Counted from the stretch's first letter, positions 26,336 through 35,429 are shown. The stretch is 64,000 nucleotides of DNA from Sphingomonas sp. LM7 (GCF_002002925.1 NZ_CP019511.1:3441001-3505000), one strand, 5' to 3'. A program made the numbers and translations. The notes: generated by a model from the letters alone, not told the origin.

Positions 26336-28612
26336 TCAGGCCAGTTCGACCGAAGTTTCGGCCGCCCATGCGACCAGCGAATCGCGCAACGATCCGCGCG
26401 GCTCGGCAAGCAGCGTGGTCATAACCTCGATCAAGGTCGCGCGATCGAGCGAGCGGACCATCGCCTTGATCGGCCCCACTGCCGCCGGCGTGATCGAAAG
26501 CCGGTCGATGCCGAGCCCGATCAGCGCCATCGCCTCCAAAGGCCGTCCACCCATCTCGCCGCATACCGCCACCGGCACGTTCGCGGCATGGCACGCGTCG
26601 GTGACACGCTTGAGGAAGCGCAGGATCGACGGGCTCAGCCAGTCATAGCGCAGCGCCAGCTTGGGATGCGCGCGATCGGCGGCGAACAGGAACTGGGTGA
26701 GGTCGTTGGTGCCGATCGAGAGGAAATCGATCTTGGGCAGCAGGATATCGAGCACTTCGGCGAGCGCCGGCACTTCGAGCATCGCGCCATAGCGGATCTC
26801 GGTGGGCATCTTCTTGCCCCGCGCGGCCAGCCAGCCACGCTGCGCCTCGAACAGCTCGCGTGCCTGGTCGAATTCCCAGGGCTCGGAGACCATCGGGAAC
26901 ATGATGTTGAGCGTCTTGCCCGCGCCCGCCTCGATCAGCGCGCGCGCCTGCGCCTTCATCAGGCCATCGCGATCGAGCGCGAGGCGAAGCGCGCGCCAGC
27001 CCATCGCCGGATTCTCTTCCTCGCCGTCCTCGTCATGGTTGAGATAGGGCAGCGCCTTGTCACCGCCGATATCGACCGTGCGGAAGGTCACCGGGCGCTC
27101 GCCGGCGGCTTCGAGCACGTCCTTGTACAGCCGCCGCTGGGCCTCGCGCTGGGGCAAGGTCGCCGAGACGAGGAACTGGAATTCGGTGCGGAACAGCCCG
27201 ATCCCGTCGGCCCCGGTCAGGTCGAGCGCGGCGAGATCGTCGCGCAGCCCGGCATTGACCATCACGGTGATGCGGTGTCCATCGGCCGTGATCGGCACTT
27301 CGCCGCGCAACTGGGCAAAGGCGGCGCGGCGCTTCTGGCTGAGCACCAGCTTGGCTTCGAACGCCTCCTGCATCGCGCTGGTCGGCCGGATGAACAGGCT
27401 CTCCTCGGCAGTGTCGAGCAGCAGCATGTCGCCCTCGGCGATCAGCCGGCGCACGTCGCGGACGCGGCCGAGCACGGGCACGCCCATCGCGCGCGCGACG
27501 ATGGTAACATGCGCAGTGAGCGAACCTTCCTCGAGCACCACGCCCTTGAGGCGCCGGCGGTCATATTCGAGCAGTTCGGCCGGGCCGAGATTGCGCGCGA
27601 TGAGGATCGAATCCTGCCGCAGGCCCATCTGCGCCGCGGTGCCGAGCTGGCCCGAGACGATGCGCAGCAGCCGGTTGGAGAGATCCTCCAGATCGTGCAT
27701 CCGGTCGCGCAACAGCGCGTCGTCGATCTCGCGCATCCGCATCCGCGTACGCTGCTGGACGCGCTCGATCGCCGCCTCGGCAGTGAGGCCGGAGTCGATC
27801 GCTTCGTTGATCCGCCGGCTCCAGCCTTCGTCATACGCGAACATCTTGTAGGTCGCGAGGACCTCGTCATGTTCGCCGCCGCCGCCGAATTCGGCCTGGC
27901 TGGCCATGCGCTCGATCTGGTCGCGCATCTTGTCGAACGCGGCATAGACGCGGTGGCGCTCGACTTCGACATCCTCGGCGACGGTGTGTTCGATGGTGAT
28001 GCGCGGCTGGTGGAACACCGCGACGCCCGCGGCCATCCCGTCGACCAGCTTGAACCCGGCCGCGCGCGATGCGGCGGTCGATTGCGGGCGCGTCGTCGCG
28101 CCGCCGGTCTGATCGACCAGATCGGCATTGGCGATCAGTTCGGAGAGCACCATCGCCACCGTCTGCAGCGCTTCGATCTCGACATCGGCATAGCGGCGCG
28201 GATCGGCATGCTGGACCGCGAGCACGCCCACCGAGCGCTCGCGGCGGATGATCGGCACCCCGGCAAAGCTGTGGAAGCGGTCCTCGCCGGTCTCGGGGCG
28301 ATAGGCGAAGTCCGGGTGGCTCGCCGCCTCGTCGAGATTGAGCGTCTCGACATTGGCGGCGATCGTGCCGACCAGCCCCTCGCCGAGCGCCAGCTTGGTG
28401 ACGTGCACCGCTTCCTGCGCCAGCCCGCGCGTGGCGAACAGTTCGAGCACGCCTTCGCGCAGCAGGTAGATCGAGCAGACCTCGCTATCGAGGACGGTGC
28501 CGATCACTTCGACGACGGCATTGAGCTTCGACTGCGCAGGCAGCCGTTTCGCCATCACGTCGTGAAGGCGCGTCAGGATTTCGCGGGCGGAGGCAGCGGC
28601 GGTGAGGGCCAT
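26336..28612 (-). CDS. ptsP: phosphoenolpyruvate-protein phosphotransferase PtsP (enzyme I Ntr)
   Basis: A 758-residue enzyme I of the nitrogen-type phosphotransferase system. It has an N-terminal GAF domain (about 25-165; ICSIYLLREGVLELFATRGL, HSFAGVPIIRRERSVGVLAV), a PEP-utilising N domain, the swivelling phosphohistidine segment EEGSLTAHVTIVARAMGVPV (His near 367), and a TIM-barrel PEP-binding domain ending with DFLSIGTNDLTQFLFAADRA and VAVCGEMGGRPLEAMALIGL. It passes phosphate from PEP to NPr and EIIA-Ntr, signalling carbon/nitrogen balance. The GAF domain senses glutamine in other bacteria. It is the first gene of the run down to ftsH. Confidence 0.97.
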   Translation of the reverse strand: MALTAAASAREILTRLHDVMAKRLPAQSKLNAVVEVIGTVLDSEVCSIYLLREGVLELFATRGLAQEAVHVTKLALGEGLVGTIAANVETLNLDEAASHPDFAYRPETGEDRFHSFAGVPIIRRERSVGVLAVQHADPRRYADVEIEALQTVAMVLSELIANADLVDQTGGATTRPQSTAASRAAGFKLVDGMAAGVAVFHQPRITIEHTVAEDVEVERHRVYAAFDKMRDQIERMASQAEFGGGGEHDEVLATYKMFAYDEGWSRRINEAIDSGLTAEAAIERVQQRTRMRMREIDDALLRDRMHDLEDLSNRLLRIVSGQLGTAAQMGLRQDSILIARNLGPAELLEYDRRRLKGVVLEEGSLTAHVTIVARAMGVPVLGRVRDVRRLIAEGDMLLLDTAEESLFIRPTSAMQEAFEAKLVLSQKRRAAFAQLRGEVPITADGHRITVMVNAGLRDDLAALDLTGADGIGLFRTEFQFLVSATLPQREAQRRLYKDVLEAAGERPVTFRTVDIGGDKALPYLNHDEDGEEENPAMGWRALRLALDRDGLMKAQARALIEAGAGKTLNIMFPMVSEPWEFDQARELFEAQRGWLAARGKKMPTEIRYGAMLEVPALAEVLDILLPKIDFLSIGTNDLTQFLFAADRAHPKLALRYDWLSPSILRFLKRVTDACHAANVPVAVCGEMGGRPLEAMALIGLGIDRLSITPAAVGPIKAMVRSLDRATLIEVMTTLLAEPRGSLRDSLVAWAAETSVELA

Positions 28613-28673
28613 GCCCTCGCGCTAACAGATTGCGTCGGCGCACGCCATTGCCGCTTGGAACCGGATCGGGCCC

Positions 28674-29333
28674 TTAGGGAACGAGCGTGCGCAGCCCCGC
28701 CGGAGCGGGATTCGACGCCATCTCGACCGGCGCGCGACCGCCCTGCCGCCAGGCGGCATGCGCCACGCGATACGCCTCGTACTCGCGGTAAAAGGCCGTG
28801 AACGGAGCCTCGAGCCGGGGCAGCGCCTCGCTGGCGAAATCGGCGAATTGCTGGGTCTCGACGGTCTCGGCGCGGGCGAGCACTTCGCGCGCGGCCGAGC
28901 AGAAGCCGTCATGCGCGGGCGGCTGGGCGAAGAAATTGTACACGCGCGTCATCTGGCGATCATGCTCGCTTTCCCAGGCCGCGCCGTGGCGCGCGCGATA
29001 CTGGTCCTTCACGCCTGCATCCGCGGCGGCGAGCGTGTCGCGCTGCCGGCCGAGCAGGCGATTATAGGCGGCGACGGTCTGCGTCTCGGCGGCGTCGCGG
29101 CAGCCGAGCGCCGCGACGTTGAGCGCGGCGCGGACGTGCCAGCTGGTCTCGTCGCGGCTCAGCTTGCGGTTGGGGGTCAGATATTCGCCCTCGGCGTCGT
29201 GCGCCGGGATCGCCTGGTTCGGCGCGGCGCCCGCAGGCGGTGCCGGTGGCGCGTCCCAGCGCTGCGCCGCGGCCGGCGCCGCGATCGCCGTCAGGCCGGC
29301 AAGGGACAAAAGGACTCGTGCGAGAAGCTGCAT
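28674..29333 (-). CDS. secreted protein of unknown function
   Basis: A 219-residue protein with a signal peptide (MQLLARVLLSLAGLTAIAAP, cleavage after AAAQ near 24). The mature part starts with a Pro/Ala-rich stretch and continues with Trp- and Tyr-rich helices: DETSWHVRAALNVAALGC, AAETQTVAAYNRLLGRQRD, YNFFAQPPAHDGFCSAAREV. Two Cys residues could pair. I recognise no enzyme motif. ATG 29333 is preferred over the GTG three codons earlier. It is divergent from the PadR gene and lies 61 bp upstream of ptsP on the same strand. Confidence 0.78.
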   Translation of the reverse strand: MQLLARVLLSLAGLTAIAAPAAAQRWDAPPAPPAGAAPNQAIPAHDAEGEYLTPNRKLSRDETSWHVRAALNVAALGCRDAAETQTVAAYNRLLGRQRDTLAAADAGVKDQYRARHGAAWESEHDRQMTRVYNFFAQPPAHDGFCSAAREVLARAETVETQQFADFASEALPRLEAPFTAFYREYEAYRVAHAAWRQGGRAPVEMASNPAPAGLRTLVP

Positions 29334-29471
29334 GGAAACCACCCCGCCGATCGACGTGGAGAGTCACGCGCACCGGCCTCTCATTATAGAGAGTGCTGCA
29401 AATTCAGGTGCTTACCAAAGGGTTGAAGTGAACGATTCCGGGCATTGCATTTATACATACTATACGTCATA

Positions 29472-29502
29472 CAGTGTGTGACACATACCATGTGAGACAC
29501 TG
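29472..29502. promoter_or_regulatory. 31-bp inverted repeat, candidate PadR operator
   Basis: CAGTGTnTnACA at 29472-29483 is mirrored as TGTnAnACACTG at 29491-29502. It sits in an AT-rich island (TATAC repeats at 29454-29465) 20 bp before the PadR-type start codon. Self-repression from a promoter-proximal dyad with ACA/TGT arms is typical of PadR regulators. Confidence 0.6.
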
Positions 29503-29522
29503 CAGTGCCGATAGAAGACGAC

Positions 29523-29846
29523 ATGTTCGAAAAACTGCGCGTCGAGCTTCGGCGCGGTTCGCTGGTGCTGGCGGTGCTCGGGGCGCTGCGCGAGGAGCGC
29601 TATGGCTACACGCTGCGCACCAGCCTGGAGGATGCCGGGCTGCCGATCGACGAAGGCGCGCTGTATCCGCTGCTCCGCCGGCTCGAGGCGCAGGGGCTGC
29701 TGACCAGCGAATGGCGCGAGGAGGCCAAGCGCAACAAGCGTTTCTACCAACTCTCTCCCGCTGGCGTCGAAGTGCTCGCCCAGCTGCTCGGCGAATGGAA
29801 CGCTATCTCGGAATCGATCCTGCGACTCACCGGAAAGGACAAGTGA
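29523..29846 (+). CDS. PadR family transcriptional regulator
   Basis: A 107-residue winged-helix regulator of the PadR type: LRRGSLVLAVLGALREERYG, then YTLRTSLEDAGLPIDEGALY, PLLRRLEAQGLLTSEWRE and the wing KRNKRFYQLSPAGVEVL. ATG 29523 is preferred to the in-frame GTG at 29505, because GAAGA lies just upstream and conserved residues begin here. The stop overlaps the next gene's ATG by one base. PadR genes are commonly paired with a membrane protein as here. The inducer is unknown. Confidence 0.93.
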   Translation: MFEKLRVELRRGSLVLAVLGALREERYGYTLRTSLEDAGLPIDEGALYPLLRRLEAQGLLTSEWREEAKRNKRFYQLSPAGVEVLAQLLGEWNAISESILRLTGKDK

Positions 29847-30808
29847 TGGACCTCATCGAACGTTATCTCGCGGCCGTCCGGCAGCATCTGCCCGCCGAAA
29901 AGGCCGACGACATCCTTGCCGAACTGCACGACGATCTGGCGACGCGGCAGGAGATCCGCGAAGAGCGGCTCGGCCGTCCGCTGCGCCGCGACGAGCTCTA
30001 TGCACTGCTCAGGGAATTCGGCCATCCGCTGGTGATCGCCGCCCGCTATCGCCCGCACCAATATCTGATCGGGCCCGACATCTTTCCTTTCTACCTGTTC
30101 GCGCTGCGCGTGGTGCTGACGATCGGCGCGATCCTGCTGGTCGCGATCGGGGTGATCTCCGCGCTGCTGGGCGACCGCAACCTCGTCCAGATGTTCCTCG
30201 GCATCTTCGGTGATCTGTGGGGCTTCTTCTTCGGCGCGCTTGCGGTGGTGACGCTCGGCTTCGCGCTATTCGAACGGTTCGGGGGCCAAGTCGACCAGCT
30301 CTATCAATGGGTGCCCGAGCATCTCCCGGCGCCGCTCGCCCGGCGCAAGGGGCAGTGGGAGGCCGCGTTCGAAGTCGGCATCAGCATCGCCTTCCTGCTG
30401 TGGTGGACCGGCGCGATCGTTTTCCCCAGAATCGCGGCGACCAGCGAATTCCGCATCGAGCCCGCGGCGATCTGGGACCAATATTACCTGCCGATCCTGC
30501 TGCTCGCCTCGGCCCAGCTCGCGGTCAGCCTGGTGAAATGGTTGCTGCCGCGATTGTGGCGCATCCAGGCGCTGCTCTCGATCGCCGCGTCGGTGGTGAC
30601 GATTGCGATCGCCGCAGGGCTCTATACGGTCGGCACCTGGGTAACCGTCGTCCCCACCGGCGCGACTGGCGACGTCGCCGGGCTGAACGAAAGCCTGAAC
30701 CTCGCGGTCCGCATGACCCTGATCACAATGATGGTGATCATGGCGGTGCAGGCGCTGGGCGAGCTGTGGAAGCTCGCTCGTGGCAATCGCGCCGCGGCAG
30801 CGGCGTAG
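29846..30808 (+). CDS. HAAS/DUF1700-like membrane protein, PadR partner
   Basis: A 320-residue protein. The N-terminal helical part (MDLIERYLAAVRQHLPAEKA, DDILAELHDDLATRQEIREE, ELYALLREFGHPLVIAARYR) resembles HAAS/DUF1700 signalling domains encoded after PadR genes. It is followed by about six membrane helices, including LFALRVVLTIGAILLVAIGV and MTLITMMVIMAVQALGELW. Translation is coupled to the regulator through TGATG. In PadR-HAAS pairs the membrane protein is thought to relay envelope signals; the signal here is unknown. The gene ends 17 bp from a convergent gene. Confidence 0.85.
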   Translation: MDLIERYLAAVRQHLPAEKADDILAELHDDLATRQEIREERLGRPLRRDELYALLREFGHPLVIAARYRPHQYLIGPDIFPFYLFALRVVLTIGAILLVAIGVISALLGDRNLVQMFLGIFGDLWGFFFGALAVVTLGFALFERFGGQVDQLYQWVPEHLPAPLARRKGQWEAAFEVGISIAFLLWWTGAIVFPRIAATSEFRIEPAAIWDQYYLPILLLASAQLAVSLVKWLLPRLWRIQALLSIAASVVTIAIAAGLYTVGTWVTVVPTGATGDVAGLNESLNLAVRMTLITMMVIMAVQALGELWKLARGNRAAAAA

Positions 30809-30825
30809 GGCCGCAATTTTACGCC

Positions 30826-31857
30826 CTAACCTGCGCGCTTTTCCAGTGCATGCGCCGCTTCGGCCATCAGCGTCGCGATGATCTCGGCGACCGGCTCTTC
30901 CTTCTTGACCATGCCGACCGACTGGCCGGCCATCACGCTGCCATGCTCGACATCGCCGTCAATCACTGCGCGGCGCAGCGCACCGGCCCAATAATGCTCG
31001 ATCTGGAGCTGGGCTTCCATCATCTCGACCTTGCCCTCGTCGAGCAGCTGGGCGACTTCGCGCTGCTTGGCGGTGAACAGCTCGCCCGCCGCATTCTTGA
31101 GCGCGCGGACGGGGATCACGGGCAAGCGAGGGTCGATCTGGACGCTGGCAGTGGCGTCGCGGGCCGAAGCGCGGATGAATGCCTTCTTGAAGTTCGCATG
31201 CGCGATGCTTTCGGTCGCGCAGACGAAGCGCGTGCCGAGCTGGACGCCCGCCGCGCCCTGGTCGAGATAGCCGGCGATCGCCTCGCCGCGGCCGATCCCG
31301 CCGGCGACGAATACGGGGACCTGCTCGCTGACTTCGGGAAGGATCTCCTGCGCCAGCACGCTGGTCGAGACCGGGCCGATATGCCCGCCCGCTTCCATCC
31401 CCTCGACCACCAGCGCATCGACGCCGCTGCGGATCAGCTTCTTGGCGAGGCTGAGCGCCGGCGCGAAGCAGATCAGCTTGGCGCCGAATTCCTTGATCGC
31501 CTCCAGGCTGCCCGCCGGCGGCAGTCCGCCCGCGAGCACGACATGCGTGACATCGTGCTTCTTGCAGACGGCGATCAGGTCGAGCAGCATCGGGTGCATC
31601 GTGATCAGATTGACGCCGAAGGGCTTGTCGGTGAGCGCCCTGGTCCCGGCGATCTCCGCGTCGAGTTGCTCGGGGTTCATCGCGCCGCACGCGATCAGCC
31701 CGAAGCCGCCGGCATTGGACATCGCTGCGACGAGATTGCGCTCGCTCACCCACGACATCGCGCCGCACATGATCGCGACATCGCTGCCCAGAAATTCGCG
31801 TCCGCGCGCCATGCGGCGGGCCAGGCGCTCGGCGCCGATGCTGCTGTTCGTGTTCAT
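30826..31857 (-). CDS. nitronate monooxygenase family flavoprotein
   Basis: A 343-residue FMN-dependent TIM-barrel enzyme of the nitronate monooxygenase/2-nitropropane dioxygenase group. Visible family features are IMCGAMSWVSERNLVAAMSN, GGFGLIACG, GVNLITMHP, DALVVEGMEAGGHIGPVS and FVAGGIGRGEAIAGYLDQGA. Such enzymes oxidise alkyl nitronates such as propionate-3-nitronate; some members have enoyl-reductase roles. It is convergent with the PadR-partner gene, and the TonB-like gene lies 49 bp upstream. Subclass is not resolved. Confidence 0.9.
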   Translation of the reverse strand: MNTNSSIGAERLARRMARGREFLGSDVAIMCGAMSWVSERNLVAAMSNAGGFGLIACGAMNPEQLDAEIAGTRALTDKPFGVNLITMHPMLLDLIAVCKKHDVTHVVLAGGLPPAGSLEAIKEFGAKLICFAPALSLAKKLIRSGVDALVVEGMEAGGHIGPVSTSVLAQEILPEVSEQVPVFVAGGIGRGEAIAGYLDQGAAGVQLGTRFVCATESIAHANFKKAFIRASARDATASVQIDPRLPVIPVRALKNAAGELFTAKQREVAQLLDEGKVEMMEAQLQIEHYWAGALRRAVIDGDVEHGSVMAGQSVGMVKKEEPVAEIIATLMAEAAHALEKRAG

Positions 31858-31906
31858 TGTCAGCGACTAGCCTCGCAGGCGGTATCCGGGCAAGCCGGAA
31901 CGCAGT

Positions 31907-32728
31907 TCATTCGTTGCCGGGGTTCCCGGCGCCGGGGGCGCGACGCTCGGTGATGGTGTAGGTGATCCGGATCCCGACCCAGGTGCCGATCATCTCCTTG
32001 CCGCCGACGCGCGGCGCGCGCACGCGGAACTGGAAGGCCGCCTGCCGCACCGACCCGGCATAGCCCGAGCCCCGCGGCGCTTCGCCGAGCTCCTGGCAAT
32101 CTTCCACCTGGTGATTGGAGATGACCCGGCAGGCGATATAGCCCCAGCCGGGCCGATTGAGCGCACGGCTAGAAATATAGGGCCGTAGTTCGGCGTCGGT
32201 CGGCGGCCGGCGATACCATTCGGCTGCATAGAGCGGTTCGCCATTGGGTGCCTTGCCCACGATTGCGGTATCGCCGGTGCGGCTTCCACCTGTCGCCTCG
32301 CCTTCGCCCGCGTCCGCTGCGGACGGCGGGCCGGGCTTCATTCCCTTGATATCGGCTGCGGCATAGTCACGCCGGGTCATGCGGATGAACGTCTCGGGAA
32401 CCGGCGCGGCGGGCGGTTCGGGTGGAGTCTCGATCGGCTTGGGTTGGACTTCGCGCGCCTTTTCCCTGCCGTCGCTCTTTGCCGCCGCCTTTTTCTGCTC
32501 GGTGCGCTGCGGCTGTTCGGTCTCGCCCGGAACAGTATCGACGCCGAATACCGTCGTAGTCGGTGGCGGCTTCTTATCGACCAGCGCTGGCGCCATGAAC
32601 CACAGCAGCAGTGCCAGCCCCAGCTCTACGACGAGCGCCAGGACGAACGCCACGCCTCGCTCTCCCAGCGACGCGCGCAGCCGTTCGGAAGCGCTCGGGC
32701 GCGATGCGGGGGATTCGGTTACGGGCAA
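31907..32728 (-). CDS. TonB-like membrane-anchored Pro-rich protein
   Basis: A 273-residue protein with TonB-type layout: a short cytoplasmic start, one membrane helix (about 26-45, AFVLALVVELGLALLLWFMA), a periplasmic Lys/Glu/Pro-rich stretch (about 60-120, with KPIETPPEPPAAPVPE), and a folded C-terminal region (about 165-260) with RPYISSRALNRPGWGYIACR, a Cys pair C194/C206 and FRVRAPRVGG. No exbB/exbD genes are adjacent. It could energise a receptor or be a TonB-derived envelope protein of other use. It precedes the monooxygenase gene on the same strand. Confidence 0.7.
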   Translation of the reverse strand: MPVTESPASRPSASERLRASLGERGVAFVLALVVELGLALLLWFMAPALVDKKPPPTTTVFGVDTVPGETEQPQRTEQKKAAAKSDGREKAREVQPKPIETPPEPPAAPVPETFIRMTRRDYAAADIKGMKPGPPSAADAGEGEATGGSRTGDTAIVGKAPNGEPLYAAEWYRRPPTDAELRPYISSRALNRPGWGYIACRVISNHQVEDCQELGEAPRGSGYAGSVRQAAFQFRVRAPRVGGKEMIGTWVGIRITYTITERRAPGAGNPGNE

Positions 32729-32773
32729 GGCACCGCGATCGATGCCTTGGGCATGCGGCGGAAAAATGTCAGC

Positions 32774-34054
32774 TCAGGCGGCTTCGTCTTCCGCGTCGAG
32801 CCCGTACGCAGTGTGCAGCACGCGCACCGCCAGCTCGGTCTCGTCCTCGTTGATCAGCACCGAGACCTTGATCTCGCTGGTGGTGATCGCCTGGATGTTG
32901 ATCCCGCGCGCGCCGAGCGTGTTGAACATCGTCGCGGCGACGCCGGCATGGCTGCGCATGCCGACGCCGACCACCGAGATCTTGGCAACGCGGGTGTCCT
33001 GTAGCAGTTCGGCAAAGCCGATCTCGCTTTTGGACTGGTTGAGCGTCTCGATCGAGCGGGCGAGGTCCGCCGCGGGCACGGTGAAGGTCACGTCGGTCGC
33101 ACTCGCCGAACCCGCGCTCTGGTGCGCGATGTTCTGAATGATCATGTCGACGTTGATGTTGGCTTCGGCCAGCGGCGTGAAGATCGAGGCGACCGCGCCG
33201 GGCTTGTCGGGCACCGCGACCAGCGTGATCTTGGCTTCGTTCTTGTCGTGCGCGATGCCCGTGATGAGCTGGCTTTCCACGTCCTGAATCTCCTCTTCGC
33301 CCACGATCATCGTTCCGGGCAATGTGTCCGCCATCGGCGCGGTGTCGCCGGTGAACGACGACAGCACCTGGACGCGGACCTGTTCCTTCATCGCCAGCCC
33401 CACCGATCGCGTCTGGAGCACCTTGGCTCCGACGCTGGCGAGCTCCAGCATCTCTTCGTAGGTGACTTTCTTGAGCTTGCGGGCGCGCGGCACGATGCGC
33501 GGGTCGGTGGTGTAGACCCCGTCGACATCGGTGTAGATGTCGCAACGATCGGCCTTCACTGCGGCCGCTACTGCCACTGCCGAGGTGTCGGAGCCGCCGC
33601 GGCCCAGCGTGGTGATCCTGTTGCTTCCGTCGTCGGTCACGCCCTGGAAGCCCGGGATCACCGCGACTTCGCCGCGCGACCAGCCTTCTTCGAGACCGGC
33701 GAAATCGATCGACTGGATGCGCGCCTTGGCGTGTGCGGCATCGGTGTGGATTGCCACCTGCGAACCGAGCCACGAGCGCGCCGGCACGCCGATCGCCTGG
33801 AGCGCGACGGCGAGCAGCCCGCTGGTGACCTGCTCGCCGCTGGAGACGACCACGTCATATTCGCGCGGATCGTAGAGCGAGCTCGCCTCGCGGCAGAAAT
33901 TGACCAGCCGGTCGGTGTCGCCGGCCATCGCCGAGACGACCACCGCGATCTGATTGCCTGCATCCCATTCGCGTTTGATGCGCGCGGCCACACTGCGGAT
34001 CCGCTCGATGCCGGCCATCGAGGTGCCGCCGAACTTCATCACGATGCGTGCCAT
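32774..34054 (-). CDS. lysC: aspartate kinase
   Basis: A 426-residue enzyme phosphorylating aspartate at the head of the lysine, threonine and methionine pathway. It starts MARIVMKFGGTSMAG (Lys and Gly substrate residues), continues with VVVSAMAGDTDRLV, GRGGSDTSAVAVAAAVKADR and CDIYTDVDGVYTTDPR, and ends with two ACT domains (about 270-420; KNEAKITLVAVPDKPGAVAS, VAKISVVGVGMRSHAGVAAT) for feedback by lysine/threonine. ATG 34054 is the conserved start. It is divergent from ubiG, with 58 bp between them. Confidence 0.97.
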   Translation of the reverse strand: MARIVMKFGGTSMAGIERIRSVAARIKREWDAGNQIAVVVSAMAGDTDRLVNFCREASSLYDPREYDVVVSSGEQVTSGLLAVALQAIGVPARSWLGSQVAIHTDAAHAKARIQSIDFAGLEEGWSRGEVAVIPGFQGVTDDGSNRITTLGRGGSDTSAVAVAAAVKADRCDIYTDVDGVYTTDPRIVPRARKLKKVTYEEMLELASVGAKVLQTRSVGLAMKEQVRVQVLSSFTGDTAPMADTLPGTMIVGEEEIQDVESQLITGIAHDKNEAKITLVAVPDKPGAVASIFTPLAEANINVDMIIQNIAHQSAGSASATDVTFTVPAADLARSIETLNQSKSEIGFAELLQDTRVAKISVVGVGMRSHAGVAATMFNTLGARGINIQAITTSEIKVSVLINEDETELAVRVLHTAYGLDAEDEAA

Positions 34055-34112
34055 GTCGGGTGCTTGTTTTCCGGGCCTTGGGAAGGATGAGGCGGCCTGA
34101 TAGGAGGCGGCC

Positions 34113-34844
34113 ATGGCGAACGCAACCAAAGCAACTATTGACCCGAGTGAAGCTGAGCATTTCGGCAGGCTCGCCGCCGACTGGTGGAATCCCAAGGGTT
34201 CGTCGGCGATGCTCCACCGGTTGAACCCGGCGCGGCTGGCCTATGTCCGCGACGTCGTGGATGCGCATTTCGACGGCGACGGCATGTCGTTCGCGCCGCT
34301 GGCGGGCAAGACCGCGCTCGACGTCGGCTGCGGCGCCGGGCTGCTCGCCGAGCCGCTCGCCCGAATGGGGGCCAAGGTCACCGGTCTCGATGCCGCGCCC
34401 GAGAATATCGGCGCCGCGCGCGCCCACGCCGCCGCGGTCGGCCTCGACATCAACTATGTTGCCGGCGGGATCGAGGACTTGCCCGGCCGCACCTTCGATC
34501 TCGTCACGTCGATGGAAGTGATCGAGCATGTCTCGAACCCCGCCGCCTTCGTCGCCGGGCTGGCCGAGGCGCTGGCGCCCGGCGGGCTGATGATCCTCTC
34601 CACGCCCAACCGCACTGCACTGTCACGCCTCGCAATGATCACCCTGGGCGAGGGCAGTGGCGCGATCCCCAGGGGCACGCACGACTGGCAGCAATTCCTC
34701 ACCCCCGACGAACTCACGGCACTGCTCGAAGCGGCAGGGCTACAAGTCGGCGACCTGCGCGGCCTGGGCTTCTCCCCGGCGCGCGGCTTCGTGCTCAGCG
34801 ACGATACCAGCCTCGACTATCTGGTCACTGCACGCCGCGCCTGA
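34113..34844 (+). CDS. ubiG: bifunctional ubiquinone O-methyltransferase UbiG
   Basis: A 243-residue class I SAM methyltransferase that performs both O-methylations in ubiquinone synthesis. Diagnostic blocks are FGRLAADWWNPKGSSAMLHR, ALDVGCGAGLLAEPLARMGA (SAM motif I), VTSMEVIEHVSNPAAFV and HDWQQFLTPDEL. AGGAGG precedes the ATG by 6 bp. With coq7 elsewhere in the window, two hydroxyl/methyl steps of ubiquinone synthesis are represented. It is convergent with the secreted protein gene that ends 3 bp downstream. Confidence 0.96.
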   Translation: MANATKATIDPSEAEHFGRLAADWWNPKGSSAMLHRLNPARLAYVRDVVDAHFDGDGMSFAPLAGKTALDVGCGAGLLAEPLARMGAKVTGLDAAPENIGAARAHAAAVGLDINYVAGGIEDLPGRTFDLVTSMEVIEHVSNPAAFVAGLAEALAPGGLMILSTPNRTALSRLAMITLGEGSGAIPRGTHDWQQFLTPDELTALLEAAGLQVGDLRGLGFSPARGFVLSDDTSLDYLVTARRA

Positions 34845-34847
34845 CCG

Positions 34848-35402
34848 CTATTGCCCCATGTCGAGCACTGCGACGGGGCCAATATCGATCACCTGCCTGC
34901 CGGTGTTGAGATGGAGCGCGGCGCCGATCGCGCCGACGCCATAGTCCTTGTCGACCTTGCCCGAGAATTGGAGGAGCTTCCATTCGGGGGTGACGTCGAA
35001 CGGCTTGCCGAACAGCGCGGTGTAAGGCGCGCTCGAAAGCTGGAGCTGGGCGTTGATCTTCGCGGCGGGCGCGTCGCCTTTGCTAAGCCGGGCGTAGAAG
35101 ACGACGACCAGCTTGTCGCCCGTCTTGACCGGCTTGATCAGCGGCACGTTGACGCCGACGCTCCACGGATCGCCGCCGCCGGTCACCGGGACGCGCAGCG
35201 CCTTGCCGCCCTGGACGTTCTTGTCGCTCACCACCTTGGGCGGGGGCGTAACGCCATAGGCCTGGAAGCTCGCGGGATTGGGGTTGGTGACCACCTTCTC
35301 GGCGAGCGCGTCCTCGCTCGATTGCGCGTCCTGTGCGATACCCGGCACGGCGAACAGCGCAGGCAGCGCCGCCCCCAGCGCGATTGCGATCCGCAAGTTC
35401 AT
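34848..35402 (-). CDS. secreted beta-sandwich (carbohydrate-binding-like) protein
   Basis: A 184-residue protein with a signal peptide (MNLRIAIALGAALPALFAVP, cleavage after GIAQ near 24). The mature part resembles a single jelly-roll module of the CBM4/9 type, with alternating strands such as GKALRVPVTGGGDPWSVGV, KLVVVFYARLSKGDA and WKLLQFSGKVDKDYGVGA. No catalytic residues are seen. A strong ribosome-binding site (AAGGAGG) lies 7 nt before the ATG but is held in one arm of a predicted hairpin. It is convergent with ubiG. A sugar-binding role is only a fold inference. Confidence 0.75.
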   Translation of the reverse strand: MNLRIAIALGAALPALFAVPGIAQDAQSSEDALAEKVVTNPNPASFQAYGVTPPPKVVSDKNVQGGKALRVPVTGGGDPWSVGVNVPLIKPVKTGDKLVVVFYARLSKGDAPAAKINAQLQLSSAPYTALFGKPFDVTPEWKLLQFSGKVDKDYGVGAIGAALHLNTGRQVIDIGPVAVLDMGQ

Positions 35403-35409
35403 GATTCCC

Positions 35410-35429
35410 CCTCCTTATATTTGAAGGAG
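35410..35429 (-). promoter_or_regulatory. hairpin covering a ribosome-binding site
   Basis: On the minus strand CTCCTT (35429-35424) can pair with AAGGAG (35416-35411), loop CAAATAT. The second arm is the ribosome-binding site of the secreted protein gene starting at 35402. Such a six-pair stem could limit translation in a temperature- or ligand-dependent way. Confidence 0.4.
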
